Assembly: GCA_021737945.1 (NCBI GenBank)
Contig: JAIPCX010000020.1
Location: 1 to 52,909, forward strand
Length of the DNA: 52,909 nt
Direction of reading: 5' to 3'
Origin: Polynucleobacter sp.
Lineage (GTDB): Bacteria > Pseudomonadota > Gammaproteobacteria > Burkholderiales > Burkholderiaceae_D
Shown in pieces: positions 1-10,394 of this stretch (within the stretch, counting starts at the first letter, position 1; each line of letters begins with the position of its first letter). The notes below the pieces were generated by a model. The model was not told the DNA's origin. It did not search any database and saw only the letters and a list, made by a program, of their open reading frames with translations. A program made the position numbers and the translations under genes.

Positions 1-65
1 ACTGGTTGAATTGTCAAATCATCGAAACGTTGAATGATTGAATTGAAGAATTACAGGAGAGCAGC

Positions 66-626
66 ATGAGCGTTGCCGACGTTAAAAAAAATACCGATCA
101 AAAAATGCAAAAGTCGATCGAGACCCTCAAGAACGATCTTGCCAAAGTGCGTACCGGCAGGGCGCATGTGGGTATGTTGGATCATGTTCAAGTTGATTAC
201 TACGGTACTCCCACGCATATCAATCAAGTCGCTAACGTGACCTTGCTTGATGCGCGCACCATTGGCGTTCAGCCGTGGGAAAAAAAGATGATCGCAACCG
301 TCGAGAAAGCGATCCGCGAATCGGATCTTGGCTTGAATCCTTCGACACAAGGTGATGTGATTCGTGTTCCTACTCCAGCACTCACCGAAGAGCGCCGCAA
401 AGAGATGGTGAAGTTGGTAAAGAACGAAGCGGAAGATGCCAAGATCGCGATTCGTAACATTCGCCGTGATGCCAACGAGGGCTTAAAAAAGCTCTTAAAA
501 GACAAAGCGATTTCCGAAGACGATGAGCGTCGTGCTCAAGACGACGTACAAAAACTGACCGATAAATTTGTCGCTGAAGTCGACAAGCTCGTAGCAGAAA
601 AAGAAAAAGAAGTGCTGACTGTTTAA
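66..626 (+). CDS. frr: Ribosome recycling factor
   Basis: This protein splits post-termination ribosomes together with EF-G so that subunits can be reused in the cytoplasm. The 186-residue product has the usual RRF length and composition: an N-terminal helix, a central beta domain (VDYYGTPT near residue 44), and the conserved late helices with RxxRRDANE and KxLxKDKxISEDDxRR. An AGGAG ribosome site lies about 6 bases before the ATG. In related genomes it follows rpsB-tsf-pyrH, which would lie just before this window, and here it precedes uppS as expected. Family assignment is secure. Confidence 0.97.
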   Translation: MSVADVKKNTDQKMQKSIETLKNDLAKVRTGRAHVGMLDHVQVDYYGTPTHINQVANVTLLDARTIGVQPWEKKMIATVEKAIRESDLGLNPSTQGDVIRVPTPALTEERRKEMVKLVKNEAEDAKIAIRNIRRDANEGLKKLLKDKAISEDDERRAQDDVQKLTDKFVAEVDKLVAEKEKEVLTV

Positions 627-762
627 CCGTCCTTTTTGTAGCTAACTTTCAGAAAGTCAGTCTCTTGAATAGAACTCGCTATTCCTTGATGGATGACATC
701 ACGTATTGCGCGACCGTCTTCGCACGGCAGACTATCCAAACTTTGCGGACGCGGGCTAAGCG

Positions 763-1521
763 ATGATCAAAGCGAGTTCGACTCAAAATATTCCTGATAC
801 ATCCCTGATTCCGTCGCATGTCGCCATCATCATGGACGGCAACGGGCGTTGGGCAACCTCCCGTTACTTACCGCGCGTTGCAGGACATGCCAAAGGGGTC
901 GAATCAGTTCGAGCTATCGTCAAAGCCTGCGTCGCGCGCAAAATTTCTTACCTAACCTTGTTCGCGTTTAGTTCAGAAAACTGGCGTCGTCCTGCCGACG
1001 AAGTGTCGTTATTGATGCGCTTGTTTTCTACTGCGCTTGAGCGCGAAGTTAATCGGATGTTCGCAACGGGTATTCGCTTGCGCGTGGTCGGTGATTTGAG
1101 CCGTTTTGATGCACGACTGCAGGATCAAATCGCTCAAGCCGAACTTAAAACGAAAGACAATGACACCTTGAATCTCACCATCTGCGCAAATTATGGTGGC
1201 CGTTGGGACATGCTGCAGGCTATGAACAAAGCTGCTGACAGCTTGCCGGTGGGTTCAGAATTTACAGAACAAGATATTGCGCCGCATCTTGCTATGGCCT
1301 TTGCACCGGAGCCAGATTTATTTATACGCACTGGCGGTGAGCAGCGCATTTCAAATTTTCTGCTTTGGCAGTTGGCCTACACCGAGTTGTATTTCACCGA
1401 TACCTATTGGCCTGATTTCGATGCAGCTTCACTGGATGAGGCTATCGATTCTTATCAACAGCGCGAACGTCGTTTTGGGCGCACCAGCGCTCAGCTGATT
1501 GAGGTCAGGAAGGCTTCCTGA
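763..1521 (+). CDS. uppS: Undecaprenyl diphosphate synthase (cis-prenyltransferase)
   Basis: It condenses eight isopentenyl diphosphates onto farnesyl diphosphate to make the C55 lipid carrier for peptidoglycan and O-antigen. The 252-residue sequence shows the family signature MDGNGRWA at residues 24-31, whose Asp25 is the catalytic residue, then the [11 protein letters not shown] segment and a late [15 protein letters not shown] motif. Its TGA stop overlaps the ATG of cdsA by one base (TGATG), so the two are translationally coupled. Length and motifs match the family and there is nothing unusual. Confidence 0.97.
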   Translation: MIKASSTQNIPDTSLIPSHVAIIMDGNGRWATSRYLPRVAGHAKGVESVRAIVKACVARKISYLTLFAFSSENWRRPADEVSLLMRLFSTALEREVNRMFATGIRLRVVGDLSRFDARLQDQIAQAELKTKDNDTLNLTICANYGGRWDMLQAMNKAADSLPVGSEFTEQDIAPHLAMAFAPEPDLFIRTGGEQRISNFLLWQLAYTELYFTDTYWPDFDAASLDEAIDSYQQRERRFGRTSAQLIEVRKAS

Positions 1522-2336
1522 TGTTGCGTCAACGGGTGCTTACCGCCATCGCGCTTCTGGCTTTGCTAGCCATCGTACTCGGTTCACAATCCTTGCTGGC
1601 CTTTCGCATTACTCTCTCAGTTTTCTTTGCTGCGGCTGTTTGGGAAGGTTTGCGCTTGCTCGATGTACCCAAGCCTCTGCCGGTGGCTGTGATGGGTGGT
1701 ATCTTCTTGCTGATACTTGCATCTGGACCAAGTTGGAACTGGAAGCCACTGGCTACGCTTTGTGCGCTGATCTGGGCGATACGATTTTTCCCTGCGCTGA
1801 AATTAGGCCTGCCGAGATTGCAAGGTGCACGTGGTCTGCTGTTTGTGTTTGTATTTATGATCGCTTTGCTAGGCTGCTTTGTGTCCATTGCTGCGGTGTT
1901 TGAACATTCGCCTGTGTACTTGGTATCAGCTATGGCCATTGTTTGGGTGGCGGATATCGGTGCCTATTTTGTGGGTCGAAAATTTGGGCGACGCAAATTA
2001 GCACCGGAGATCTCACCGGGTAAAACATGGGAAGGCGCGATAGGCGGTTGGCTAGCCGTACTGGTCCTTTTTGCTGCTTCTGTTTTTATACCGTCATTGT
2101 CTGATACCTTTGCGGCTCAACTACTGCTTCAACGGGGATGGCCGTTGTGGATCATCATCATGAGCATCTTGGTAGCCGCCAGTGTTATTGGTGATTTATT
2201 TGAATCGTTAATGAAGCGTCGTGCAGGAATGAAGGATAGTAGTCAGCTACTACCCGGTCACGGCGGTGTACTGGATAGAATTGACGCGTTGATACCCGTA
2301 ATGCCATTAGTTTTGTTGATGACTACGCAGTCCTGA
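1521..2336 (+). CDS. cdsA: Phosphatidate cytidylyltransferase
   Basis: This integral membrane enzyme makes CDP-diacylglycerol from phosphatidate and CTP, the branch point of phospholipid synthesis. The 271-residue product is hydrophobic with about seven or eight membrane segments. It carries the C-terminal CdsA signature, SxxKRxxGxKDSSxLxPGHGGxLDRxD, at roughly residues 228-258. The start codon overlaps the uppS stop, and dxr follows after 18 bases, so the gene sits inside a lipid and isoprenoid operon. Confidence 0.96.
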   Translation: MLRQRVLTAIALLALLAIVLGSQSLLAFRITLSVFFAAAVWEGLRLLDVPKPLPVAVMGGIFLLILASGPSWNWKPLATLCALIWAIRFFPALKLGLPRLQGARGLLFVFVFMIALLGCFVSIAAVFEHSPVYLVSAMAIVWVADIGAYFVGRKFGRRKLAPEISPGKTWEGAIGGWLAVLVLFAASVFIPSLSDTFAAQLLLQRGWPLWIIIMSILVAASVIGDLFESLMKRRAGMKDSSQLLPGHGGVLDRIDALIPVMPLVLLMTTQS

Positions 2337-2354
2337 GATAAAAAAATAAAAACT

Positions 2355-3527
2355 ATGCAATCGATAACCGTACTTGGAGCGACCGGCTCCATAGGCGTCT
2401 CAACGCTGGATGTGATTGCACGACATCCTGATCGTTACCGTGTTTTCGCATTAACCGCCCACAGCCGCGTCGATGAACTCGCTGAGCAATGCATACGGTT
2501 TACACCAGAAGTTGCGGTGGTAGGTACTGCAGAAGCAGCTAGTCAATTATCTGCACGACTTCAGTCCGCCGGTTTGACCACGCAAGTGGACTACGGTGAG
2601 CAAGCTTTGTGTGATGTTTCTAGTGCAGACGCTTGTACGACAGTAATGGCAGCGATCGTGGGTGCGGCGGGTTTAGCCCCAACTATGGCTGCCGCGCTGG
2701 CAGGGAAAAAAGTACTGCTCGCGAACAAAGAAGCATTAGTTATTTCCGGTCAGTTGTTTATGGATGCAGTGGCGGCTAGTGGTTCTGTGCTGTTGCCAAT
2801 TGATAGTGAGCACAATGCGATATTTCAATGTTTGCCTTTGAATTATCAGCGTCAGCTAGGGCATCACGGCATACGCAAGATACTGTTAACTGCCTCGGGT
2901 GGTCCATTTTTAGATCGCGATGTTAGTACACTTGATCAAGTCACACCTGAACAAGCTGTAGCGCATCCGAATTGGAGTATGGGTAGAAAAATATCGGTCG
3001 ACTCGGCCACGATGATGAACAAGGGATTGGAAGTCATTGAGGCGCATTGGTTGTTTGGCGCAGCGCCTAATCAGATTGAGGTCGTTATTCATCCGCAAAG
3101 TGTGATCCACTCTATGGTGTCGTATGCCGATGGGTCGGTATTAGCGCAGCTTGGAAATCCCGATATGCGAACACCGATTGCGCATGCGCTGGCCTATCCT
3201 GATCGTATTGAGTCTGGTGTGGATACCGTAGACTTAACAAAAATAGCGCAACTTAATTTCCGCCCACCTGACTATCTACGGTTTCCTTGTTTAAAACTAG
3301 CGTTTGATGCCTTGCATGCAGGTGGTAGCGCAGCGGCGGTATTAAACGCTACTAATGAAGTAGCGGTTGAGGCGTTTCTAAACAGGCAGATTGGTTTTAG
3401 AAAAATTCCTGAATTGATTGATGCTGTACTCAATCGATTACCAGTTGAACCAGTGACCGACTTGGGCGCTGTACTGGCTATGGATAAATCAGCACGTTTG
3501 CTGGCGCGCGAATTAATGCACCAATAA
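2355..3527 (+). CDS. dxr: 1-deoxy-D-xylulose 5-phosphate reductoisomerase
   Basis: This is the second enzyme of the MEP isoprenoid pathway, converting DXP to MEP with NADPH. The 390 residues include the dinucleotide-binding GATGSIG at 8-14, the LANKEALV segment near 122-129, and the metal-binding Asp150 and Glu152 in [10 protein letters not shown]. The [23 protein letters not shown] block follows further on. It lies between cdsA and rseP, an order common in proteobacteria. It is full length with no missing key residue seen. Confidence 0.97.
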   Translation: MQSITVLGATGSIGVSTLDVIARHPDRYRVFALTAHSRVDELAEQCIRFTPEVAVVGTAEAASQLSARLQSAGLTTQVDYGEQALCDVSSADACTTVMAAIVGAAGLAPTMAAALAGKKVLLANKEALVISGQLFMDAVAASGSVLLPIDSEHNAIFQCLPLNYQRQLGHHGIRKILLTASGGPFLDRDVSTLDQVTPEQAVAHPNWSMGRKISVDSATMMNKGLEVIEAHWLFGAAPNQIEVVIHPQSVIHSMVSYADGSVLAQLGNPDMRTPIAHALAYPDRIESGVDTVDLTKIAQLNFRPPDYLRFPCLKLAFDALHAGGSAAAVLNATNEVAVEAFLNRQIGFRKIPELIDAVLNRLPVEPVTDLGAVLAMDKSARLLARELMHQ

Positions 3528-3618
3528 ACTTAACAACATTGGTTTCAATGCATAAGTTTCAAAACACAAGCTTCACCTAATAAGCATCACTTAATACGTA
3601 TCACGACACTGAGATTTC

Positions 3619-4977
3619 ATGGAATTACTGCAAACGATTTTTGCTTTCGTCATTGTGATTGGTGTGCTGGTCACCATTCATGAATTTGGCCACTACTTAG
3701 TCGCACGATGGTGTGGCGTCAAAGTGCTGCGATTTTCTGTCGGTCTGGGCAAAGTTATTTGGTCACGTCGTTTCGGCCCTGATCAGACTGAATGGGCTTT
3801 GTCGGCCGTACCTTTGGGTGGCTACGTCAAAATGTTGGATGCGCGTGCCGACGATGCGGGAGAGATTCCCGAAGCCGATTTGGCGCGGGAATTCACGCGT
3901 CAACCCGTGTTGCGACGGATTGCGATTGTTAGCGCAGGGCCGTTGGCTAATTTTTTGTTAGCTATCGTGATTTTTGCCGGACTGTACTGCTATGGAATAC
4001 CTGAACCCGTATCCCGAGTTGAGATAAAGCAAAACGGCGTTGCCGAGCAGGCGGGCATGCGGACGGGCGATCTAATTGTGGCCGTCAATGGTGAGGCGAT
4101 TCAAGCGTGGTCAGAATTTCGTTGGCGCTTATTGCAAGGCGCAATGAGGGGCGAGCGTTTGCAATTGAGCGTGCAACGGTTAAACGAAGCGAATCAATCT
4201 GAGTTGCGAGTGGTTAGTTTACATTTGTCGGGTATTTCGGCTGATTCATTGGATCAGCATCTGCAAGAGCAGATCGGAATGGAAATGGCGCGTCCTCCCG
4301 CTATCCTTGGTGAAATCACGCCGGGTGGACCTGCTGATCGTGCCGGATTAAAAGCCGGTGATCATATTCTGCGTATTGATAGTTTGCCGATAGTCGATGC
4401 GATGGCAATGATCGAAGTCTTGCAGGCGGCGCCGGATAAGTCCTTGTTGATCGAGTTTATCCGTCGAGATCAGCGGCTGACATTGTCGGTCACCCCCCAA
4501 GCCGAGCTGGTTGGTGAAAAGACGGTTGGTCGAATGCTCGCTCAGGTGGATGTATCGGCCGCGTCGGTGATCGTTCAGTCTGGGCCTATAGACGCAGTTT
4601 CACGCGCCGTTCGTAAAACCTGGGAAACCAGTGCCATGACCCTGACGATGCTTGGCAAGATGTTAACCGGCGAGGTATCACTGCGAAATATCACGGGTCC
4701 ACTCACCATCGCGGACTATGCGGGGCAAACTGCCCGCGTGGGTTTAATCAGTTTTCTCTCCTTCATGGCTTTCATTAGCATCAGCTTGGGAGTGATGAAT
4801 CTGCTACCAATTCCTGTGCTGGATGGGGGTCATTTGTTGTATTATTCGCTGGAACTTTTTTCAGGGCGTCAGGTGCCTGAACGCGTTGGTGAAATAGCTC
4901 AACGCGCGGGACTTGGCATTCTGATGACGCTGATGGCTGTAGCAATGTTCAACGATATCGTCCGCTTGGTCTGGTGA
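3619..4977 (+). CDS. rseP: Site-2 intramembrane metalloprotease RseP
   Basis: This inner-membrane zinc protease cuts transmembrane anti-sigma factors (RseA in E. coli) and remnant signal peptides during envelope stress. The 452-residue protein has the zinc motif HEFGH at residues 21-25 in the first membrane helix. Two periplasmic PDZ-type domains occupy the middle, recognisable from their A-G-L/M-R/K-x-GD segments. The second zinc ligand lies in the LPIPVLDGGH segment around residue 400, and hydrophobic C-terminal helices follow. It stands directly before bamA, the usual arrangement for this envelope locus. Confidence 0.97.
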   Translation: MELLQTIFAFVIVIGVLVTIHEFGHYLVARWCGVKVLRFSVGLGKVIWSRRFGPDQTEWALSAVPLGGYVKMLDARADDAGEIPEADLAREFTRQPVLRRIAIVSAGPLANFLLAIVIFAGLYCYGIPEPVSRVEIKQNGVAEQAGMRTGDLIVAVNGEAIQAWSEFRWRLLQGAMRGERLQLSVQRLNEANQSELRVVSLHLSGISADSLDQHLQEQIGMEMARPPAILGEITPGGPADRAGLKAGDHILRIDSLPIVDAMAMIEVLQAAPDKSLLIEFIRRDQRLTLSVTPQAELVGEKTVGRMLAQVDVSAASVIVQSGPIDAVSRAVRKTWETSAMTLTMLGKMLTGEVSLRNITGPLTIADYAGQTARVGLISFLSFMAFISISLGVMNLLPIPVLDGGHLLYYSLELFSGRQVPERVGEIAQRAGLGILMTLMAVAMFNDIVRLVW

Positions 4978-5028
4978 CCGTCGCAATGCCAGGCTGTGCT
5001 GGCACAACTTCCTCTGAATACATAGTTG

Positions 5029-7422
5029 ATGAAACTCGATCCTGCTCGCCTCACGCTCCCATTCATTCCCAAACTCATTGCCTCTGCCGCATTTGCATTT
5101 TGCGCGGGACAAGCTATCGCAGTCGAACCCTTCACGGTAAAAGATATCCGGGTCGAAGGTATACAAAGAACCGAAGCCGGTACGGTCTTTAGTTATTTAC
5201 CGGTTCGAGTTGGCGATACCTTCAATGATGAAAAAGCGGCGGCTGCCATCAAAGCCTTGTACGCCACCGGATTTTTTAAAGACGTGCGAGTTGAGGCCGA
5301 TGGCAACGTACTGGTCATCATGGTGGAAGAGCGGCCGGCGATTGCCAGCGTTGACTTTACCGGCACCAAAGAATTCGACAAAACGCAATTGACTAAATCA
5401 CTGAAAGATCTGGGCTTAGGCGAATCGCGCATTCTGGATAAATCATTAGTGGATCGTGCCGAGCAGGAACTTAAGCGTCAGTACCTCTCCCGCGGTTTAT
5501 ACGGCGTTCAAATCACCACCACTATTACGCCGCTTGAGCGTAATCGGGTGGGCGTGACGTTTGCTGTCGATGAAGGTGAAGTCGCACGAATTAAACAAAT
5601 CAATATCATTGGTAACAAATTCTTTAGTGATTCTGATCTACGCGATCAAATCAAGCTGAGTACGCCAGGTTGGTTTACTTGGTACAGTAAATCAGATCAA
5701 TACTCAAAGCAGAAATTGGCGGGCGATATTGAGGCGTTGCGCTCGTTCTACTTGAATCGTGGTTTTCTTGAAATGCGGGTTGAATCAACGCAAGTATCGA
5801 TCTCGCCAGATAAAAAAGATATTTACATCACGGTCAATATTGTCGAAGGTCAAAAATTCACAGTCGCAGGCGTGAAACTAGATGGTGAGATGCTAGGCCG
5901 TGAAAAAGAGCTGCAAGATCTCGTCACGCTGAGACAAGGCGATGCCTATTCCGGCGAAAAAATGAATGAGACTACGCGCAAGATTACTGAGCGAATGGGT
6001 GTGTTTGGTTATGCGTTCGCGAATGTCAATGCCAGTCCCGATATCAATCGTGAAAAGAGTGAAGTCACCTTCACAATTTTTGTAGATCCTGGTAAACGTG
6101 TCTATGTAAGGCGTATCAATATTGGCGGTAATGACCGCACGCGTGATGAAGTCATCCGCCGCGAATTCCGTCAGTTTGAAAGCTCATGGTACGAGGGCGA
6201 CAAAATTAAACTCTCCCGTGACCGACTTGGACGTCTCGGATTTTTCACCGATACCAATGTCGATACATTAGAAGTGGCTGGAGCGCCCGATCAGGTTGAT
6301 CTCAATGTTAACGTCGTTGAAAAACCAACCGGCAACGTCATGGTCGGCGCCGGTTTTTCAAGCAGTGAAAAACTAACGTTGACGGGTTCTATCAATCAGG
6401 CAAATGCATTTGGCACGGGTAACAATATTGGTATTAGCCTCAATACAAGTCGTGTTTTCCGAACCATTGCGATACAACACACCAATCCTTATTTCACAGA
6501 AGATGGTGTCAGCAAAACGACGGAAGTATTTTTGCGCACATCCAGACCGCCGCTGTACCTGAATGACATCGATTATCGCGTCGTTACCAAGGGCGGCAAT
6601 GTCAGCTTCGGTGTGCCATTTACTGAATTTGACCGAGTATTTTTGGGTGCCGGCGTCGAGGATACAACGGTCGATACATTTGCTAACAGCCCGAGTCGCT
6701 ACCGTGAATTTGTTCACAATACCAATCAATCGGGGGCGTTTGATCCACTGAGTGCGACCGACGGCGTAGGTAATGCGCACACGATAGCATTTCCTTTAAC
6801 AGCCGCCTGGCAACGTGATAATCGTGACAGTGCGTTGATACCGACGAAAGGACGCTACCGCCGTGCCAATCTCGAAGTATCACCGGCAGGTACGTCTACG
6901 TACTACCGTACGACTTACCAGGATCAGTACTTCCTCCCCTTAAACATGTCGAATTCGGCGACCTTGGCTTTGAATGGCGAGATCAATTATGGTGGTGCCC
7001 TTGGAGATAATGCCTATCCGATCTTCAAAAATTACTTTGCCGGCGGTATCGGTACGGTTCGCGGATATCAGGCAGGCTCGTTGGCAGTAACTGCACGATC
7101 AAGGGGCCTTGGCGATACGCGTTTTAACCTCCCCATTGGTGGTTCAGCGCGTCTAATTTTGAATGCCGAACTTCAGATGCCATTCCCAGGGACAGGGGTA
7201 GATCGCAGCCTGCGTTGGTTTACTTTTCTGGATGCTGGCCAGGTATTTAGCCCCGAAGATGGCCAAAAGATTAGTCTTAGTGACCTGCGCTACAGTACTG
7301 GCCTAGGTTTGAGTTGGATTTCCCCGGTAGGACCGCTCAAGATATCGCTGGGTTATCCGATGAATCCACAATCTTTCGACCGCACGCAGCGGTTCCAATT
7401 CCAATTGGGCACCGGATTTTGA
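5029..7422 (+). CDS. bamA: Outer-membrane protein assembly factor BamA
   Basis: BamA is the core of the BAM complex that folds beta-barrels into the outer membrane. The sequence starts with a signal peptide ending at about residue 32 (AGQAIA). Five POTRA domains then run to about residue 430, followed by a 16-strand barrel ending in phenylalanine (LGTGF). The barrel contains the conserved VRGY lid motif in GIGTVRGYQAGS. An in-frame TTG three bases upstream (5026) is possible, but the ATG is preferred. Skp and lpxD follow, as is typical. Confidence 0.97.
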   Translation: MKLDPARLTLPFIPKLIASAAFAFCAGQAIAVEPFTVKDIRVEGIQRTEAGTVFSYLPVRVGDTFNDEKAAAAIKALYATGFFKDVRVEADGNVLVIMVEERPAIASVDFTGTKEFDKTQLTKSLKDLGLGESRILDKSLVDRAEQELKRQYLSRGLYGVQITTTITPLERNRVGVTFAVDEGEVARIKQINIIGNKFFSDSDLRDQIKLSTPGWFTWYSKSDQYSKQKLAGDIEALRSFYLNRGFLEMRVESTQVSISPDKKDIYITVNIVEGQKFTVAGVKLDGEMLGREKELQDLVTLRQGDAYSGEKMNETTRKITERMGVFGYAFANVNASPDINREKSEVTFTIFVDPGKRVYVRRINIGGNDRTRDEVIRREFRQFESSWYEGDKIKLSRDRLGRLGFFTDTNVDTLEVAGAPDQVDLNVNVVEKPTGNVMVGAGFSSSEKLTLTGSINQANAFGTGNNIGISLNTSRVFRTIAIQHTNPYFTEDGVSKTTEVFLRTSRPPLYLNDIDYRVVTKGGNVSFGVPFTEFDRVFLGAGVEDTTVDTFANSPSRYREFVHNTNQSGAFDPLSATDGVGNAHTIAFPLTAAWQRDNRDSALIPTKGRYRRANLEVSPAGTSTYYRTTYQDQYFLPLNMSNSATLALNGEINYGGALGDNAYPIFKNYFAGGIGTVRGYQAGSLAVTARSRGLGDTRFNLPIGGSARLILNAELQMPFPGTGVDRSLRWFTFLDAGQVFSPEDGQKISLSDLRYSTGLGLSWISPVGPLKISLGYPMNPQSFDRTQRFQFQLGTGF

Positions 7423-7523
7423 TGCTCCAATGGCATAATAGACGTTCGCTTTGCGTAAATTGAGCTTTTTACCCGTGTGGTGTCGGCTCGTTTACGTACT
7501 TATTAAGCATTGCGGAGATTGAA

Positions 7524-8039
7524 TTGAAATCTGTAACCAAAAAAACAACTAAGTTTGGACTGGCTTTGCTGCTGTCATTGCTTGTCCCGCTTTCAGCAAA
7601 TGCGCAGCAGGACCTGAAGATTGGTTTTGTCAGCTTGGACAAAATTCTCAAAGATTCGACCCCTGCCAAAGCCGCTACGGCCCGTTTGGAACAAGAGTTT
7701 TCTAAGCGCGAGAAAGATCTGCAAGAGCTGTCAGTAAAACTCAAGTCCAGTGCCGAGAAGCTCGACAAGGATGCGCCGGTCATCAGTGACGCAGAGCGCA
7801 GCAAGCGTCAGCGTGAACTCGGTGAGATGGATAAAGATTTTCAGCGTCGTCAACGCGAGTTTCGCGAAGATTTGAATCAGCGCCGAAATGAAGAAATGGC
7901 TGCCGTATTAGACAGAGCCAGCAAGGTTGTTAAGGCAATGGCTGAGGCTGAAAAATACGATCTAGTCATTCAAGAAGCCGTATATGTCGGTCCGCGTATT
8001 GATATCACCGAAAAAGTGCTGAAGGCACTCAATAAATAA
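7524..8039 (+). CDS. skp: Periplasmic chaperone OmpH/Skp
   Basis: Skp is a trimeric periplasmic holdase that carries unfolded outer-membrane proteins to BAM. The 171-residue product has a signal peptide cut after about residue 27 (SANA|QQD) and then a long charged coiled-coil region rich in Lys, Glu, Arg and Gln, forming the tentacles. It closes with the conserved YDLVIQEAVYVGPRIDIT segment. The start is TTG at 7524 with a GGAG ribosome site 7 bases before it. It lies between bamA and lpxD. Confidence 0.94.
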   Translation: MKSVTKKTTKFGLALLLSLLVPLSANAQQDLKIGFVSLDKILKDSTPAKAATARLEQEFSKREKDLQELSVKLKSSAEKLDKDAPVISDAERSKRQRELGEMDKDFQRRQREFREDLNQRRNEEMAAVLDRASKVVKAMAEAEKYDLVIQEAVYVGPRIDITEKVLKALNK

Positions 8040-8054
8040 TCAGGACCTTTCGCC

Positions 8055-9104
8055 ATGAGCACTCGACTGGGCGATTTGGTTAAAAGCCTAGGCGGGGAGT
8101 TGATAGGTGATCCGGAAATCGTTGTTACCGGTATCGCCCCGCTGGAAGCCGCAGGCGAAGCGCACATCACCTTTCTGTCTAACACCAAGTTGCGTTCACA
8201 AGCTGCCGCTACTCGGGCAGCGGCGCTGATTGCAGCGTCAAGTGAAGTCGAGGCACTACGAGCTAGCTTTCATGGCGCATTCATACTGACAGACAACCCA
8301 TATGCCTACTACGCGCATGCGGCACAGTATTTTGTATCCCTAAGCGCCGTTCCTATTACGCCAGGCATTCATGCAACGGCGACGGTCAGCGAATCCGCAC
8401 AGATCGCTGCTACCGCCAGTATCGGCCCTCATGTAACGATTGAAGCAGATGCGCAGGTTGGAGAGCACTGCGTGATCGGAGCGGGTAGCTTCATAGGCCA
8501 AGAGACTCGTATCGGTGCGGCTACCGTGTTTCATCCGAATGTGACGTTTCTTTCAAACTCCCACATCGGCGCACGCGGCGTCGTTCAATCCGGTGCGGTG
8601 ATTGGTGGCGATGGCTTTGGCTTTGCCAATCAAAAAGGGCGATGGATAAAAATTCCTCAGACCGGCGGTGTGCGAATTGGTGATGATGTAGAGATCGGTG
8701 CCAGTACCACGATTGATCGCGGGGCTTTGGAGCACACCGTCATAGAAAATGGTGTCAAGCTCGATAACCAAATACAGATTGCCCACAACTGCGTGATTGG
8801 CGAAAACACGGCGATGGCAGGTTGTGTCGGTGTCGCTGGCAGCGCAAAAATAGGGCGAAACTGCACATTCGGTGGTGCAGCAATGGTTCTTGGACATTTG
8901 ACTATCGCGGATAATGTGCATGTATCGTCAGGTAGTCTGGTATCGCGCTCCATTCACGAAGCAGGACAGTACACCGGCTTTTATCCTTTGGCGAAAAATT
9001 CAGACTGGGAAAAAACAGCCGCGGTCGTGCGTCAGCTCGACGGGCTCCGAGATCGCGTAAGAGAACTAGAAAAAATGGTCAGGGAACTGACCTCAAAAAA
9101 ATAA
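8055..9104 (+). CDS. lpxD: UDP-3-O-acylglucosamine N-acyltransferase
   Basis: LpxD adds the second, N-linked hydroxyacyl chain in lipid A synthesis in the cytoplasm. The 349 residues comprise an N-terminal uridine-binding domain and a long left-handed beta-helix of hexapeptide repeats from about residue 110. The repeats include the [18 protein letters not shown] segment, which holds the catalytic His. A C-terminal helix with [11 protein letters not shown] forms the trimer tail. It starts 15 bases after skp and is followed by fabZ and lpxA in the classic lipid A cluster. Confidence 0.96.
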   Translation: MSTRLGDLVKSLGGELIGDPEIVVTGIAPLEAAGEAHITFLSNTKLRSQAAATRAAALIAASSEVEALRASFHGAFILTDNPYAYYAHAAQYFVSLSAVPITPGIHATATVSESAQIAATASIGPHVTIEADAQVGEHCVIGAGSFIGQETRIGAATVFHPNVTFLSNSHIGARGVVQSGAVIGGDGFGFANQKGRWIKIPQTGGVRIGDDVEIGASTTIDRGALEHTVIENGVKLDNQIQIAHNCVIGENTAMAGCVGVAGSAKIGRNCTFGGAAMVLGHLTIADNVHVSSGSLVSRSIHEAGQYTGFYPLAKNSDWEKTAAVVRQLDGLRDRVRELEKMVRELTSKK

Positions 9105-9135
9105 CTCACTATTTACAGAACAGGCAGCAGGCACA

Positions 9136-9600
9136 ATGAACAGCTTAGATATAAATCAGATCAAGCAATACCTACCGCATCGATACCCGCTCTTGCTGGT
9201 CGACCGCGTACTTAATTGGGAATCCGGTAAGACTATTGACGCGATCAAGAATGTCACCATTAATGAAGAATTTTTCAATGGTCATTTCCCAAATAAACCC
9301 GTGATGCCGGGCGTGATGACGATAGAAGCGTTAGCGCAAACATCAGCGCTATTAGCATTTCTGACGATGGGCCAAAAACCGGATGAGAATGCCGTGGTGT
9401 ATTTTCTAGGGATTGATAAAGCGCGTTTCAAACGTCCCGTTGAACCCGGCGATCAATTGCGTATGCACGTTGATATCTTGCGGCACTCGCGTGGTATCTG
9501 GAAATTTCAAGCGCGCGCAACAGTGGATGACCAACTTGCCGTTGAAGCAGAACTCATGTGCACCATGCGTAATGTGGCAGATTCTCCTGTATCGGAATAA
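9136..9600 (+). CDS. fabZ: 3-hydroxyacyl-ACP dehydratase FabZ
   Basis: FabZ dehydrates beta-hydroxyacyl-ACP in type II fatty acid synthesis and competes with LpxA and LpxD for the same substrate pool. The 154-residue hot-dog fold protein has the [11 protein letters not shown] start motif. Its catalytic His50 and Glu64 lie in [20 protein letters not shown]. Its place between lpxD and lpxA is conserved across proteobacteria. It is full length and ordinary. Confidence 0.97.
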   Translation: MNSLDINQIKQYLPHRYPLLLVDRVLNWESGKTIDAIKNVTINEEFFNGHFPNKPVMPGVMTIEALAQTSALLAFLTMGQKPDENAVVYFLGIDKARFKRPVEPGDQLRMHVDILRHSRGIWKFQARATVDDQLAVEAELMCTMRNVADSPVSE

Positions 9601-9605
9601 GCGCC

Positions 9606-10394
9606 ATGGCGAAGATTCATCCAACAGCCATTGTTGAGCCTGGCGCCGAAATTCACGCTAGCGCCGAGATTGGTGCTTACAGCATCATTGGCGCTAACGT
9701 GGTGATTGGTGCGCGAACCCGTGTCGGGCCGCATGTGGTCATTGATGGCAAGACCAGCATAGGTGAAGACAACGTCTTTTATCAGTTCTCGTCTATTGGC
9801 GCGCCACCACAAGATAAAAAATATGCGGGTGAGCCTACGCGACTTGAGATCGGTGACAGAAATACGATTCGTGAGTTTTGTACCTTTAACCGTGGTACGG
9901 TGCAGGACGTTGGAGTGACACGACTTGGCAACGACAATTGGATGATGGCGTATGTGCATCTTGCGCACGACTGCCAGATCGGCAATCACACTATCTTTGC
10001 CAATAACGCGCAACTAGCTGGTCATGTGCAGGTTGATGATTGGGCCATCATGGGTGGTTTTTCGAATGTTCACCAGTTCTGCAAAATCGGAGCACACGCA
10101 ATGGTAGGTATGAGCACCAGCCTGACGCAAGACGTGCCACCGTATGTGATTTTGTCCGGTAATCCGGCTCAGGCACATGGCATTAATAGTGAGGGCTTAA
10201 AGCGCCGTGGTTTTTCGCGTGAGGCAATTACTGCCATACGCCATGCGTATAAAGTACTTTATAAATCGGGACTGACTCTTGAAGAAGCTAAAGCGGCATT
10301 GCAAGCACAAGAGCAGTCCGAACCAGAATTTGCTGGGGAGTTAAAGCTTATTCGTGATTTTCTCCAGAATGTGAGTCGTGGCATTGTCCGCTGA
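9606..10394 (+). CDS. lpxA: UDP-N-acetylglucosamine O-acyltransferase
   Basis: LpxA catalyses the first step of lipid A synthesis, the transfer of a hydroxyacyl chain from ACP to UDP-GlcNAc. The 262-residue protein is a hexapeptide-repeat beta-helix with the active-site block AYVHLAHDCQIG at about 115-126. His121 corresponds to the catalytic His125 of E. coli. A helical C-terminal domain holds the RGFSREAI segment. It begins 5 bases after fabZ and its 3' end overlaps lpxB by 17 bases. Confidence 0.97.
   Translation: MAKIHPTAIVEPGAEIHASAEIGAYSIIGANVVIGARTRVGPHVVIDGKTSIGEDNVFYQFSSIGAPPQDKKYAGEPTRLEIGDRNTIREFCTFNRGTVQDVGVTRLGNDNWMMAYVHLAHDCQIGNHTIFANNAQLAGHVQVDDWAIMGGFSNVHQFCKIGAHAMVGMSTSLTQDVPPYVILSGNPAQAHGINSEGLKRRGFSREAITAIRHAYKVLYKSGLTLEEAKAALQAQEQSEPEFAGELKLIRDFLQNVSRGIVR

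Noticed and set aside
4861-5166. Minus-strand ORFs at the rseP-bamA junction
   Set aside because: They lie opposite the conserved C-terminus of rseP and the bamA signal peptide; composition is that of antisense shadow frames.
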